Of a stretch of DNA of 48,021 nucleotides, positions 41,861 to 48,021 are shown one piece after another. The notes below the pieces were generated by a model. The model did not search any database and was not told the origin of the DNA. It saw only the letters and a program-made list of their open reading frames with translations. Position 1 is the stretch's first letter. Each line of letters begins with the position of its first letter. The DNA is from Desulfobacterales bacterium. GTDB lineage: Bacteria; Desulfobacterota; Desulfobacteria; Desulfobacterales; JAHDSC01. The stretch is taken from assembly GCA_016931455.1 (NCBI GenBank), contig JAFGES010000035.1:1-48021 (forward strand), in the 5' to 3' direction. A program made the translations under genes and the position numbers.

Positions 41861-43222
41861 TTATTTATCTGCTTTGTTTACCAAGACCTTGCCTGTGCGA
41901 ATCAGCTGAACCAAGGGAATACCGGCAGGGCAAATATAAGCACAGGAACCGCATTCAAAACAAGCTGCAATCTTATACCTTTTGGCCAATTCCACGTTCT
42001 TATGTCGAGATGCGAGTGCCAATTTGGTCGGGACCAGATTCATGGGGCATACATCCACACAACGACCGCATCGAACGCAGGAGGTTTCCTTTGCTCTGCG
42101 GATTTCCGATTGCGTCAATACCGTCAGCCCGCTTGTTCCTTTCGTAACCGGCAAATTCACATCGGCAAATGCAAATCCCATCATAGGACCTCCGGAAATC
42201 ATTCGAGCGGCATCTTCTTTCAGTCCTCCGCAATACTCAATTAATTCACCATAACTGATACCGATCGGCACTAGAAGATTTTTGGGCTTTGCAATACCGG
42301 CTCCCGTAACACTGACGATACGGTGCGTCAAAGGTTTGCCCCTCAAGACGGCCCGTGCCACTGCGGCGGCCGTACCGACATTGCTGACTGCGACCCCGAC
42401 ATCAAGAGGAAGCCCGCCCAAAGGAACCTCACGTTTGAGCACGGCCGTAATCAATTGTTTTTCACTACCCTGAGGATATTTCGTTTTAAGCACCGCTATT
42501 TTTATGTCCGTACCTGCCGCTGCTTCACGTAACACCTCCACTGCCTTTGGTTTATTATCCTCCACTCCGATAATGATATTTTCAGCCCCGGTTGCACGCC
42601 CTGCAAGTAAGGCACCCGTAATAACAGGTGCCGGAGCCTCCATCATCAATCGATAATCCGAGGTCAAATAGGGTTCGCATTCACAACCATTGATCAAAAT
42701 CGTATCCAGAGGCTTCTTTTCGTTCGGTATGTATTTGACATGCGTTGGAAAAGCAGCTCCCCCCAACCCTACAATACCGGCATCATAAATAGCATCGGTG
42801 ATCTGTTTAGGAGAATACTGTTCCAAGTTATCCTTGGGCCATTGTCCGCCGTAAATTTCATCCCACAGAGCTTGACCTTCCAGTTGCTCCCCCTCAGCCT
42901 TAATTGCAATCGCCTTCACATGACGGCCATTAGGAAGGTTCGTCACGGCCTGCTTCTGAACCGAACCGGAAATGGGTGCATGCAGCGGTGCTGAAACAAA
43001 AGCTTTTCCTTTTCCGACCATCTCCCCAAAAGATACAATTTGTTTTGGTTTGACCAACGGCACACAAGGTGCTCCGACATTTTGCAGCAAAGGGATTACG
43101 ACCTTTTGGGGCGAAGGGAGGATTTCGATCGCTTGATCGCCGGCAAAGCTTTTCCTTTCAGGTGGATGTACGCCATGGGCAAAGCTACCCCTGCCTTTCA
43201 ATCCATTTATGGTTAAACCCAT
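41861..43222 (-). CDS. rnfC: Rnf complex subunit RnfC (NADH-binding)
   Basis: The protein is 453 residues from the ATG at 43222, which has an AAGGAG site 5 bp upstream; a longer in-frame start at 43267 has none. It contains an N-terminal RnfC barrel (GVHPPERKSFAGDQAIEILP), the NADH/FMN-binding Rossmann part (GIVGLGGAAFPTHVKYIPN and ILINGCECEPYLTSDYRLMM), and an SLBB-type region. Two 4Fe-4S motifs follow, CVRCGRCVDVCPMN near 382 and CFECGSCAYICPAG near 421. It is the peripheral subunit that reduces NAD+. As first gene of rnfCDGEAB it lacks the multihaem cytochrome gene found before rnf in some archaea and bacteria. A TTGACA at 43339-43344 (minus strand) may be part of its promoter. Confidence 0.97.
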   Translation of the reverse strand: MGLTINGLKGRGSFAHGVHPPERKSFAGDQAIEILPSPQKVVIPLLQNVGAPCVPLVKPKQIVSFGEMVGKGKAFVSAPLHAPISGSVQKQAVTNLPNGRHVKAIAIKAEGEQLEGQALWDEIYGGQWPKDNLEQYSPKQITDAIYDAGIVGLGGAAFPTHVKYIPNEKKPLDTILINGCECEPYLTSDYRLMMEAPAPVITGALLAGRATGAENIIIGVEDNKPKAVEVLREAAAGTDIKIAVLKTKYPQGSEKQLITAVLKREVPLGGLPLDVGVAVSNVGTAAAVARAVLRGKPLTHRIVSVTGAGIAKPKNLLVPIGISYGELIEYCGGLKEDAARMISGGPMMGFAFADVNLPVTKGTSGLTVLTQSEIRRAKETSCVRCGRCVDVCPMNLVPTKLALASRHKNVELAKRYKIAACFECGSCAYICPAGIPLVQLIRTGKVLVNKADK

Positions 43223-43371
43223 ATTTACTCCTTGCAAGACTTGAAAACAAGCATCCGATTTTATCAATAACTCCGATGCTGAATTTACTTTTATAATTAA
43301 AAATAAAAAACAAAACGCTTATTTCAAGAAACAAAAACTGTCAATAAAAATAAAACATCCCTTGAAAAAAA

Positions 43372-44898
43372 TTAATTTTTCAAGGTAATGGTAACTGAAA
43401 ATCCCTTGGGTTTAAGGTTACGAGCAGTGACCGTTCCTTTGCACGTTTCAATACAGGTTTTTACAATTGCCAATCCAAGGCCGACACCGCCGGAATCTCG
43501 ATTGCGAGAAGGTTCAGGGCGAAAGAAAGGCTCAAAAAGCTGATCAAGAAGCTCTTCGGACACGCCGGGGCCGTTGTCTCGTACCTCTATGGCAACCTTG
43601 TCTTTTTTTGTTTCAGCGCAAACATAAATCGGGCCGGCCTTCCCGGCGTATTTGACGGCATTTCGTAAAAGATTGGCAAGTGCCCGGATGAGAAGCTCGA
43701 AGGATGCGACAACACGGATTCCCGGATCTACTTTGACGACGATCTTTGTCTCCGGTGTAATCTCGCGCTTCACCGCTTCTTGAACCATAGGAAGCAGATC
43801 CATGGTTTCCAGTTGAACCGTTTTCGTTTTCATTTCAGCCCGCGAAAAAGCAAGCAGTTCGCTGACCAGTTTGGACATATGGTCGACATCTTCCATTACG
43901 TCGGCCACCCGCTTTCGATTTTCCCCCTCGACACGCTGTTCCAGAGCACCGAGGCCGAACTGAATCCGGGCTATAGGAGCGCCTAGTTCATGGGCCGCAT
44001 CTCCCAGAAATCGTTTTTGGCCCTTCACGAAAGCAGCCAAACGTAAGGTCATGTGATTTATAGCTCTCGCCAGGCGTCCGATCTCATCGGCCCGCGGTTC
44101 ATGGATGGATACATCAAAGCGTCCCCTGGCAATCTTCTCGGTTGCCCAGGTCATGCGTGCAAGCGGGCGTGTAATGTTTCCAACCATCGGTATCCACAAC
44201 AACACCGAAATCAATATCACCACGACGGCAACGATCATCCATGGAAGGGGGTCGAAAAAAAAGCCGTTTCCCGTTACGGAATCCGACACTGCAAAAAACA
44301 GGGCGAATGCCGGTGGTCGCAACGGCTCCATAAATAACGGAATTCGAATGCCGGACCAATAGCGGGTCGGATGCCGCGTTCGCATCATCAAAAGTGGTTT
44401 TTGGTCATACCTATCGGAGTGAATGGGCGATTTTTTTTCAATAGCGCGATTTTTCGGCAAGCCGACGGCATTTTCAACAGAGTGGTTTTTCGGGCGGCTT
44501 TGAAGGTTACCATGCGCATGGGGCGGCATAAAACGACCTCGGGGAAGTTTCGGCCTCAAAACGTCCCGGGCCCTTGTTTTGACCGCGTTAGGAAGATCTC
44601 CATCCATTGAAGTAAAGTAAGATCCGTCTTCAATAATAAGTGCAAAATCCACCTGATGAATCTTTGCATGTCGGGTTAGTATACCGTTCCAGTTTACCCT
44701 CGGCGTCTGATTCAGGTCGTGGGAAATCAACATGCCGGCGGTTCGCAGGCGATTTGACCCCTCTTGTCCGAAAATCGCATGCAGATTCACCTGGGGTTGG
44801 AAGGCGAAAAACACCGCTAAAGCCACAGCCACCAATGCAAGGTTTAGAAAGAACCAGCATAAGATCTTAGCAAATAAAGACGAAACCGGTTTTATCAT
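43372..44898 (-). CDS. Membrane sensor histidine kinase (CpxA-like)
   Basis: This 508-residue kinase has two membrane segments (residues about 10-33, ILCWFFLNLALVAVALAVFF; and about 220-245, WMIVAVVVILISVLLWIPM). Between them is a periplasmic domain of about 185 residues rich in Arg, His and Pro. HAMP follows (GNITRPLARMTWATEKIARGRFDV), then a HisKA helix with phospho-His303 in GDAAHELGAPIARIQ, and HATPase_c with EVRDNGPGVSEE and GGVGLGLAIVKT. The layout is CpxA-like. It overlaps the response-regulator gene by 4 bp. The divergently transcribed Spy/CpxP-like gene supports a role in envelope-stress or metal sensing. The catalytic segment HELGAP replaces the common HELRTP. Confidence 0.92.
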   Translation of the reverse strand: MIKPVSSLFAKILCWFFLNLALVAVALAVFFAFQPQVNLHAIFGQEGSNRLRTAGMLISHDLNQTPRVNWNGILTRHAKIHQVDFALIIEDGSYFTSMDGDLPNAVKTRARDVLRPKLPRGRFMPPHAHGNLQSRPKNHSVENAVGLPKNRAIEKKSPIHSDRYDQKPLLMMRTRHPTRYWSGIRIPLFMEPLRPPAFALFFAVSDSVTGNGFFFDPLPWMIVAVVVILISVLLWIPMVGNITRPLARMTWATEKIARGRFDVSIHEPRADEIGRLARAINHMTLRLAAFVKGQKRFLGDAAHELGAPIARIQFGLGALEQRVEGENRKRVADVMEDVDHMSKLVSELLAFSRAEMKTKTVQLETMDLLPMVQEAVKREITPETKIVVKVDPGIRVVASFELLIRALANLLRNAVKYAGKAGPIYVCAETKKDKVAIEVRDNGPGVSEELLDQLFEPFFRPEPSRNRDSGGVGLGLAIVKTCIETCKGTVTARNLKPKGFSVTITLKN

Positions 44899-45632
44899 TT
44901 CCGAGTACCCGAATCTTTAAACATATACCCGGCGGTGCGAACCGTTTGAATGAATCTGGGGTCGCGGGGGTCATCCATAAGCTTGCGCCGCAACGATGAA
45001 ATATGGACATCAACCGAACGGTCGAAAACTTCATAGCTCCGGCCGGCAACGGCATCTAAAAGTTGGTCCCGTGTCATAACGCGTCCGGGAGACCTGGCCA
45101 AGCTTGTCAAAAGATCATATTCGAGAGGGGTCAGGTTCAAGGTTTTCGAACCTAAACGGACCGTTCGGGAGCTTTGGTCGATTTGCAGATCCCCGAATAT
45201 CAAAAGCTTATCTGCAGCTTCAGTTGCAACCGAGCGTTCGGATCTGCAATATCGACGGGTAACGGCGCGAAGTCGTGCCAAAAGCTCACGTGAGGAAAAA
45301 GTTTTGGGAAGATAATCATCGGCACCCATCTCAAGTCCCACGATTCTGTCGGTCTCCTCACCGCGTGCGGTGAGCATCAAAACCGGTATGTCCGATTCCC
45401 GGCGCAACCGTTTCAAGACCTCGAAACCGTCCATCCCCGGCATCATGACATCGAGAATCACCGCGTGATAATCACCGCTTAGAATCATTTCCAACCCTTG
45501 GTTTCCATTATGGGCAACCCCTACATCGTAGCCCATGGGCTCCAGGTAGTCGGCCATAAGCCGGCACAGCTTCTTGTCATCATCGACAATCAGAATTTTA
45601 ATTTTAGCCGACACGGTTTCTTGATGCATCAT
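44895..45632 (-). CDS. OmpR-family response regulator (CpxR-like)
   Basis: This 245-residue regulator has an N-terminal receiver (acidic Asp17-Asp19, phospho-acceptor Asp61 in AVILDVMMPGMDG, VLMLTARGEETD) and a C-terminal winged helix (residues about 145-240) with LTPLEYDLLTSLARSPGRVMTRDQLLD, ending VHISSLRRKLMDDPRDPRFIQTVRTAGYMF. One position of the receiver reads DDYLPKTFSSREL, where LPKPF is usual. A GAGGT site precedes the ATG. It is first in the two-gene kinase operon and divergent from a Spy/CpxP-like gene. TTTAC repeats between them resemble CpxR boxes, so it probably regulates both units. Confidence 0.95.
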   Translation of the reverse strand: MMHQETVSAKIKILIVDDDKKLCRLMADYLEPMGYDVGVAHNGNQGLEMILSGDYHAVILDVMMPGMDGFEVLKRLRRESDIPVLMLTARGEETDRIVGLEMGADDYLPKTFSSRELLARLRAVTRRYCRSERSVATEAADKLLIFGDLQIDQSSRTVRLGSKTLNLTPLEYDLLTSLARSPGRVMTRDQLLDAVAGRSYEVFDRSVDVHISSLRRKLMDDPRDPRFIQTVRTAGYMFKDSGTRK

Positions 45633-45673
45633 CGTTATATCTACCTCTTCAATTCATCTCAATCGCCTCGCTT

Positions 45674-45754
45674 TTTACACCATACCACAAAAACGAGACA
45701 ATCCACTTTACAAAATCTTTACAATTTTGTCACTAAACAACAAAATTTCTTTAC
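45674..45754. promoter_or_regulatory. Phased TTTAC/GTAAA motifs, candidate CpxR-type boxes
   Basis: TTTAC occurs at 45674-45678, 45707-45711, 45718-45722 and 45750-45754. The starts are 33, 11 and 32 bp apart, close to whole helical turns. Read on the minus strand, the central pair is GTAAA-N6-GTAAA, matching the GTAAA-N(4-8)-GTAAA form of the E. coli CpxR box. The sites lie between the CpxR-like regulator gene and the Spy/CpxP-like gene, so they could control both. Confidence 0.6.
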
Positions 45755-45840
45755 ATTCATCGTATATCTTATGCTCAAAACCGAGGAAAAATTTCCCGGT
45801 AAAATTAACGATATTTAAATTTAAAAAGGAGGTACACACT

Positions 45841-46404
45841 ATGAATGGAAACTTCAGCAAAAAATTCGCTGCGACTTTGATCGTTTTTCTGATCGCGGCA
45901 TGGGTCAGCCCTGCAATTGCAGGGGCATTTAGTCCCTGCGAGGGAAAGCGAGATAAGGGGTTTGGGAAAGGCCGGCACCAACCTTGCCTCGGAATCTGGC
46001 GGAACCCGCAAATGATTCAGAAACTGAAACTAACTGAAGAGCAGGTCAAACAGCTCAAGGATGTGGATTTTACCTTCCGTGAAAAGCGCTTGGAGTTGCA
46101 AGCGCAGCTCGACGGTTTTTATTTGCAAATGGATAAGGCGTTTTCCGATGACAGGCTTGACGATGCAGCAGTCCTTAAATTAGCGCAAAACATATCAGAC
46201 ATAAGGGGTAAAATGTTTATTCAGAATATTGAATCCCACCTGACGATTTATAAGTTGCTTAATACGGATCAAATCAAAAATTTGAAGTTGCACGACATAG
46301 ATCGAAAAAAACAAAGATTAAAAGACGGCAAGAAAAAAATCTCCGGACCTCATGGGATGCAAAGGCCTTTTGATAAAAAACCTTTTGAAAATTGTAACGA
46401 ATAA
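45841..46404 (+). CDS. Spy/CpxP-family periplasmic protein
   Basis: The protein is 187 residues from the ATG at 45841, directly behind AAAGGAGG; an in-frame extension upstream runs through the promoter region. The N-terminus is a signal peptide (KKFAATLIVFLIAAW, cleavage likely after SPAIA). The mature protein is helical, with the family LTxxQ motif in LKLTEEQVKQLKDV near residue 65 and a second, degenerate copy LLNTDQIKNLK near 145. A basic tail follows. Spy and CpxP are periplasmic chaperones or stress adaptors that bind misfolded proteins or metals and modulate the Cpx kinase. The divergent CpxRA-like pair makes the same logic likely here. A strong hairpin follows the gene. Confidence 0.88.
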   Translation: MNGNFSKKFAATLIVFLIAAWVSPAIAGAFSPCEGKRDKGFGKGRHQPCLGIWRNPQMIQKLKLTEEQVKQLKDVDFTFREKRLELQAQLDGFYLQMDKAFSDDRLDDAAVLKLAQNISDIRGKMFIQNIESHLTIYKLLNTDQIKNLKLHDIDRKKQRLKDGKKKISGPHGMQRPFDKKPFENCNE

Positions 46405-46424
46405 CATCAAATTGCAATCCGGCA

Positions 46425-46457
46425 CGGCGCTCCTTCCGCATATCGGAAGGAGCGCCG
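46425..46457 (+). terminator. Strong hairpin after the Spy/CpxP-like gene
   Basis: CGGCGCTCCTTCCG (46425-46438) and CGGAAGGAGCGCCG (46444-46457) form a perfect 14-bp GC-rich stem with a 5-nt loop, 21 bp after the stop codon. No T-tract follows on either strand, so it may act as a rho-assisted or mRNA-stabilising hairpin instead of an intrinsic terminator. Confidence 0.65.
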
Positions 46458-46704
46458 AATATCAAATATACGGCCGCCCAACCAGACCCCCTTAAACTCT
46501 TCTCTGGAGTAACCCAAAATTTGGCCCGCCTCAAAGGCATATATTAAGTAGCCAAACAATTGCCAAGAAAAAGTCGAAGGCTAAAAAAACGATAACTCAG
46601 TCCCCGCAATAAAAAAGAGTTACGACCACCGGATAAGTTTGTTTCAGGTAGATTTAAATCATACCCACTTCAATAGTAACCTTCAATTGATCATGAAGTA
46701 CCTA
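46458..46704. other. Intergenic region before the HigA locus
   Basis: No gene or recognisable gene relic was found between the hairpin and the antitoxin promoter. The composition is mixed, with no repeat or insertion boundary visible. Any missing part of the toxin gene is not here. Confidence 0.45.
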
Positions 46705-46733
46705 TTGACCACTATACCGGATAGCGGTATTGT
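46705..46733 (+). promoter_or_regulatory. Promoter and overlapping operator of the HigBA remnant
   Basis: TTGACC (46705-46710) and TATTGT (46728-46733) are separated by 17 bp, a good sigma-70 promoter. Within it lies the inverted repeat ATACCG-N5-CGGTAT (46714-46719 and 46725-46730), overlapping the -10 box. This is where autorepression by a HigA-type helix-turn-helix protein would be expected. Confidence 0.6.
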
Positions 46734-46759
46734 AGGTATAAATTTCTTTAGGACATAAG

Positions 46760-46807
46760 ATGGTTATTCGAGATTTTAAAACCAAAGGAACTGAGGATAT
46801 AAGTTAA
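46760..46807 (+). pseudogene. higB: HigB toxin relic (first 15 codons)
   Basis: ATG at 46760 opens 15 codons reading MVIRDFKTKGTEDIS and then TAA, whose last A is the A of the antitoxin ATG. HigB toxins begin in a very similar way (M-I-x-S-F-x-x-K-G-x-E), and higB normally precedes higA, overlapping or nearly touching it. The remaining 75-80 residues, including all catalytic residues, are gone. The relic is too short to be toxic but may still act as a leader that couples translation to the antitoxin. Confidence 0.65.
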
Positions 46808-47103
46808 TGAATCAAATACATAATACTCCTGTACATCCCGGTAAAGTCCTAAAAGAGGGACTTGACGAGTTGGGTCTCACTCAATCCGCACTCGCAAAAC
46901 ATATCGGGGTGTTACCGAAAACGATTAATGAAATATGTCGTGGTAAGAGAGGCATCAGTGCGGAAATGGCAATAAAGTTCTCAAGGGCTTTGGGAGGTGC
47001 GCCTCAGTTTTGGTTAAATTTACAAAATAATTGGCAGCTCAGTCAGATTGATGAAACTGATTATGAATATATCAAACACGTTGTCGCAAAAAAACCAATA
47101 TAG
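46807..47103 (+). CDS. higA: HigA-family antitoxin / XRE-type regulator
   Basis: This 98-residue protein matches HigA/VapI antitoxins. It starts IHNTPVHPGKVLKEGLDELGLTQ, has the helix-turn-helix LTQSALAKHIGVLPKTINEICRGKRGIS, and the typical C-terminal ALGGAPQFWLNLQNNWQLSQ. HigA neutralises HigB, a ribosome-dependent mRNase, and represses its own operon. The toxin gene upstream is reduced to a stub, so this is a solitary antitoxin. It may persist as a plain autoregulator, or protect against another HigB toxin. The start codon overlaps the relic's stop codon. A promoter with an internal inverted repeat lies at 46705-46733. Confidence 0.93.
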   Translation: MNQIHNTPVHPGKVLKEGLDELGLTQSALAKHIGVLPKTINEICRGKRGISAEMAIKFSRALGGAPQFWLNLQNNWQLSQIDETDYEYIKHVVAKKPI

Positions 47104-47339
47104 GTTCACCCCACTAATATGTACTTTGTTTCATGTAAGCCGAAAATTTTTATGTCTGATTATAAAGGTCTTACTGGACAGAGGGACGATACTTGAAGCA
47201 CTGTACTGTTTAAAATAGCTATTGTAGCCAAAAAGGCGATTCAATTCGCATTTTCAAGAACGATGTTTCCGCTGAATTATCGGAAGATGCCTTTCCATAT
47301 TAGGGCATTCCGTTCCATGGAAAACTGATTACAAACCAT

Positions 47340-48021
47340 TCAACGGGAAGCCAAAATCGAGAATTTTTCTCTGTTTTCTTCGCCACCGATAATCGCTACC
47401 AAATCATCAGGCATTAAAACAAAGTCAGCATCGGGATTGGGTCTTAACTGCCCATCCCGGACAACACCGACGACAGAGGCGCCCGTTACTTTGCGTATTT
47501 CACTTTCACCTATCGACCGATGGGCCATTGGACTTTCCTGAGCTAATCGGACCCATTGTAAATCGAACTGTTGTTCGGCCCCCCGGAGTTGGGTCAGTAT
47601 GCGATAATTGTCATTATTGTTGAACAGAACTGCATAGAGTTCCTGCCTGACGGTATCTGTCTGACGTTGAACTTCCGTTGGCGGGACCTTTAGACAGAGA
47701 AGGGACCGACGCGTAATCTCGAGGCTCGCCTCGAACTCTGGTAACACAACTTCAGAAACTCCCAAATCTTTCAATACCTCGAAATAATCCGGACCGGATA
47801 CTCGCGTCACTATTTCTAAACATTCGTTTAAATGCTTCGAGTGAAGGATGGTCGATTTGACTTCCACAAGCCCGGGCAATGTCAGAATAAGAAGGGTTGC
47901 CTTCTTAATTTCTGCTGCTTCTAAAACAATATCCTGGCTGGAATCGCCATAAACAACAGCCATGCCGGCTTTTTTAGCGTTTTCAAACCGCCGGTGGTCA
48001 ATCTCGATAATTACAAATTGC
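47340..48021 (-). CDS. KefB-like cation/proton antiporter, C-terminal regulatory part (partial)
   Basis: The reading frame is open to the window edge, so only the last 227 residues are visible and the N-terminus lies beyond 48021. The visible start FVIIEIDHRRFENAKKAGMAVVYGDSSQDIVLEAAEI is the second half of an RCK_N (TrkA-N) Rossmann domain. After a helical linker comes an RCK_C (TrkA-C) domain with HRSIGESEIRKVTGASVVGVVRDGQLRPNPDADFVLMPDDLVAIIGG. This arrangement is found at the C-terminus of CPA2 antiporters such as KefB/YbaL, where it binds nucleotides and gates K+ or Na+/H+ exchange. A stand-alone TrkA-like protein is the alternative. The internal ATG at 47963 is not the true start. The gene is convergent with higA. 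Confidence 0.82.
   Translation of the reverse strand, partial: QFVIIEIDHRRFENAKKAGMAVVYGDSSQDIVLEAAEIKKATLLILTLPGLVEVKSTILHSKHLNECLEIVTRVSGPDYFEVLKDLGVSEVVLPEFEASLEITRRSLLCLKVPPTEVQRQTDTVRQELYAVLFNNNDNYRILTQLRGAEQQFDLQWVRLAQESPMAHRSIGESEIRKVTGASVVGVVRDGQLRPNPDADFVLMPDDLVAIIGGEENREKFSILASR

Noticed and set aside
45727-45840. N-terminal extension of the Spy/CpxP-like protein
   Set aside because: The extension lies over the regulatory repeats, would bury the signal peptide, and a perfect AAAGGAGG site precedes the ATG at 45841.
1-48021. tRNA, rRNA genes and CRISPR arrays
   Set aside because: No cloverleaf with a GGTTCGAATCC-type T-arm, no rRNA signature and no regularly spaced repeats were found by eye; a covariance-model scan would be decisive.

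Overview
The window looks like chromosomal DNA of an anaerobic, probably sulfate-reducing member of the Desulfobacterota (Desulfobacterales-like). This is inferred from gene content only: a tungsten aldehyde:ferredoxin oxidoreductase, a full Rnf complex, a phenylacetate-CoA ligase/ACT pair, acyl-CoA dehydrogenase with EtfBA, a CitE-type lyase, MetF, and many two-component and sigma-54 elements. Most of the DNA is moderately AT-rich (for example 24 G+C of 60 at 18661-18720). No rRNA, tRNA, CRISPR array or intact insertion sequence was seen.

Layout. 1-2754: AOR gene behind three successive inverted repeats, then a convergent cold-shock gene with its own promoter. 3120-9981: the most unusual block. 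A sigma-54-type promoter precedes a zinc-ribbon protein, a SpeD-like pyruvoyl decarboxylase, a GNAT/FemAB-like acyltransferase, an ATP-grasp ligase and a fold-III PLP decarboxylase. These are followed by a sigma-54 activator with a degenerate receiver, then a second sigma-54-type promoter driving an 86-residue orphan. I read this as a possible undescribed pathway that makes a polyamine- or amino-acid-derived conjugate. 10196-12791: small unknown proteins, an ACT-domain protein and phenylacetate-CoA ligase. 13098-14927: a stand-alone GMP-synthase ATPase-type protein and the PEP synthase regulator. 15014-18136: a three-gene phosphorelay. 18388-20560: membrane protein, ornithine cyclodeaminase-family enzyme, metallo-hydrolase.

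20804-23059 appears foreign: a GC-rich LOG-family gene (44 G+C of 60 at 21061-21120), a perfect 36-bp palindrome and a broken integron-integrase C-terminus. 23086-32984: CoA-ester lyase, MetF, a substrate-binding protein paired with a GGDEF sensor, and an acyl-CoA dehydrogenase-EtfB-EtfA-M20 peptidase operon. 33168-37605: two small unknown genes (one behind a third sigma-54-like element), an AI-2E-type permease, HisF and Nnr. 37617-43222: the rnfCDGEAB operon on the minus strand, ending in a terminator shared with the convergent nnr gene.

43372-46457: a CpxRA-like system divergent from a Spy/CpxP-like periplasmic protein, with TTTAC motifs in helical phase between them. 46705-47103: a HigA-type antitoxin whose HigB toxin has been reduced to its first 15 codons. 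47340-48021: the C-terminal part of a KefB-like antiporter that runs off the window.

Metabolically, AOR, EtfBA/acyl-CoA dehydrogenase and Rnf fit an energy economy in which ferredoxin and flavoprotein electrons are coupled to an ion gradient. Assignments are read from motifs by eye; no database search was run.
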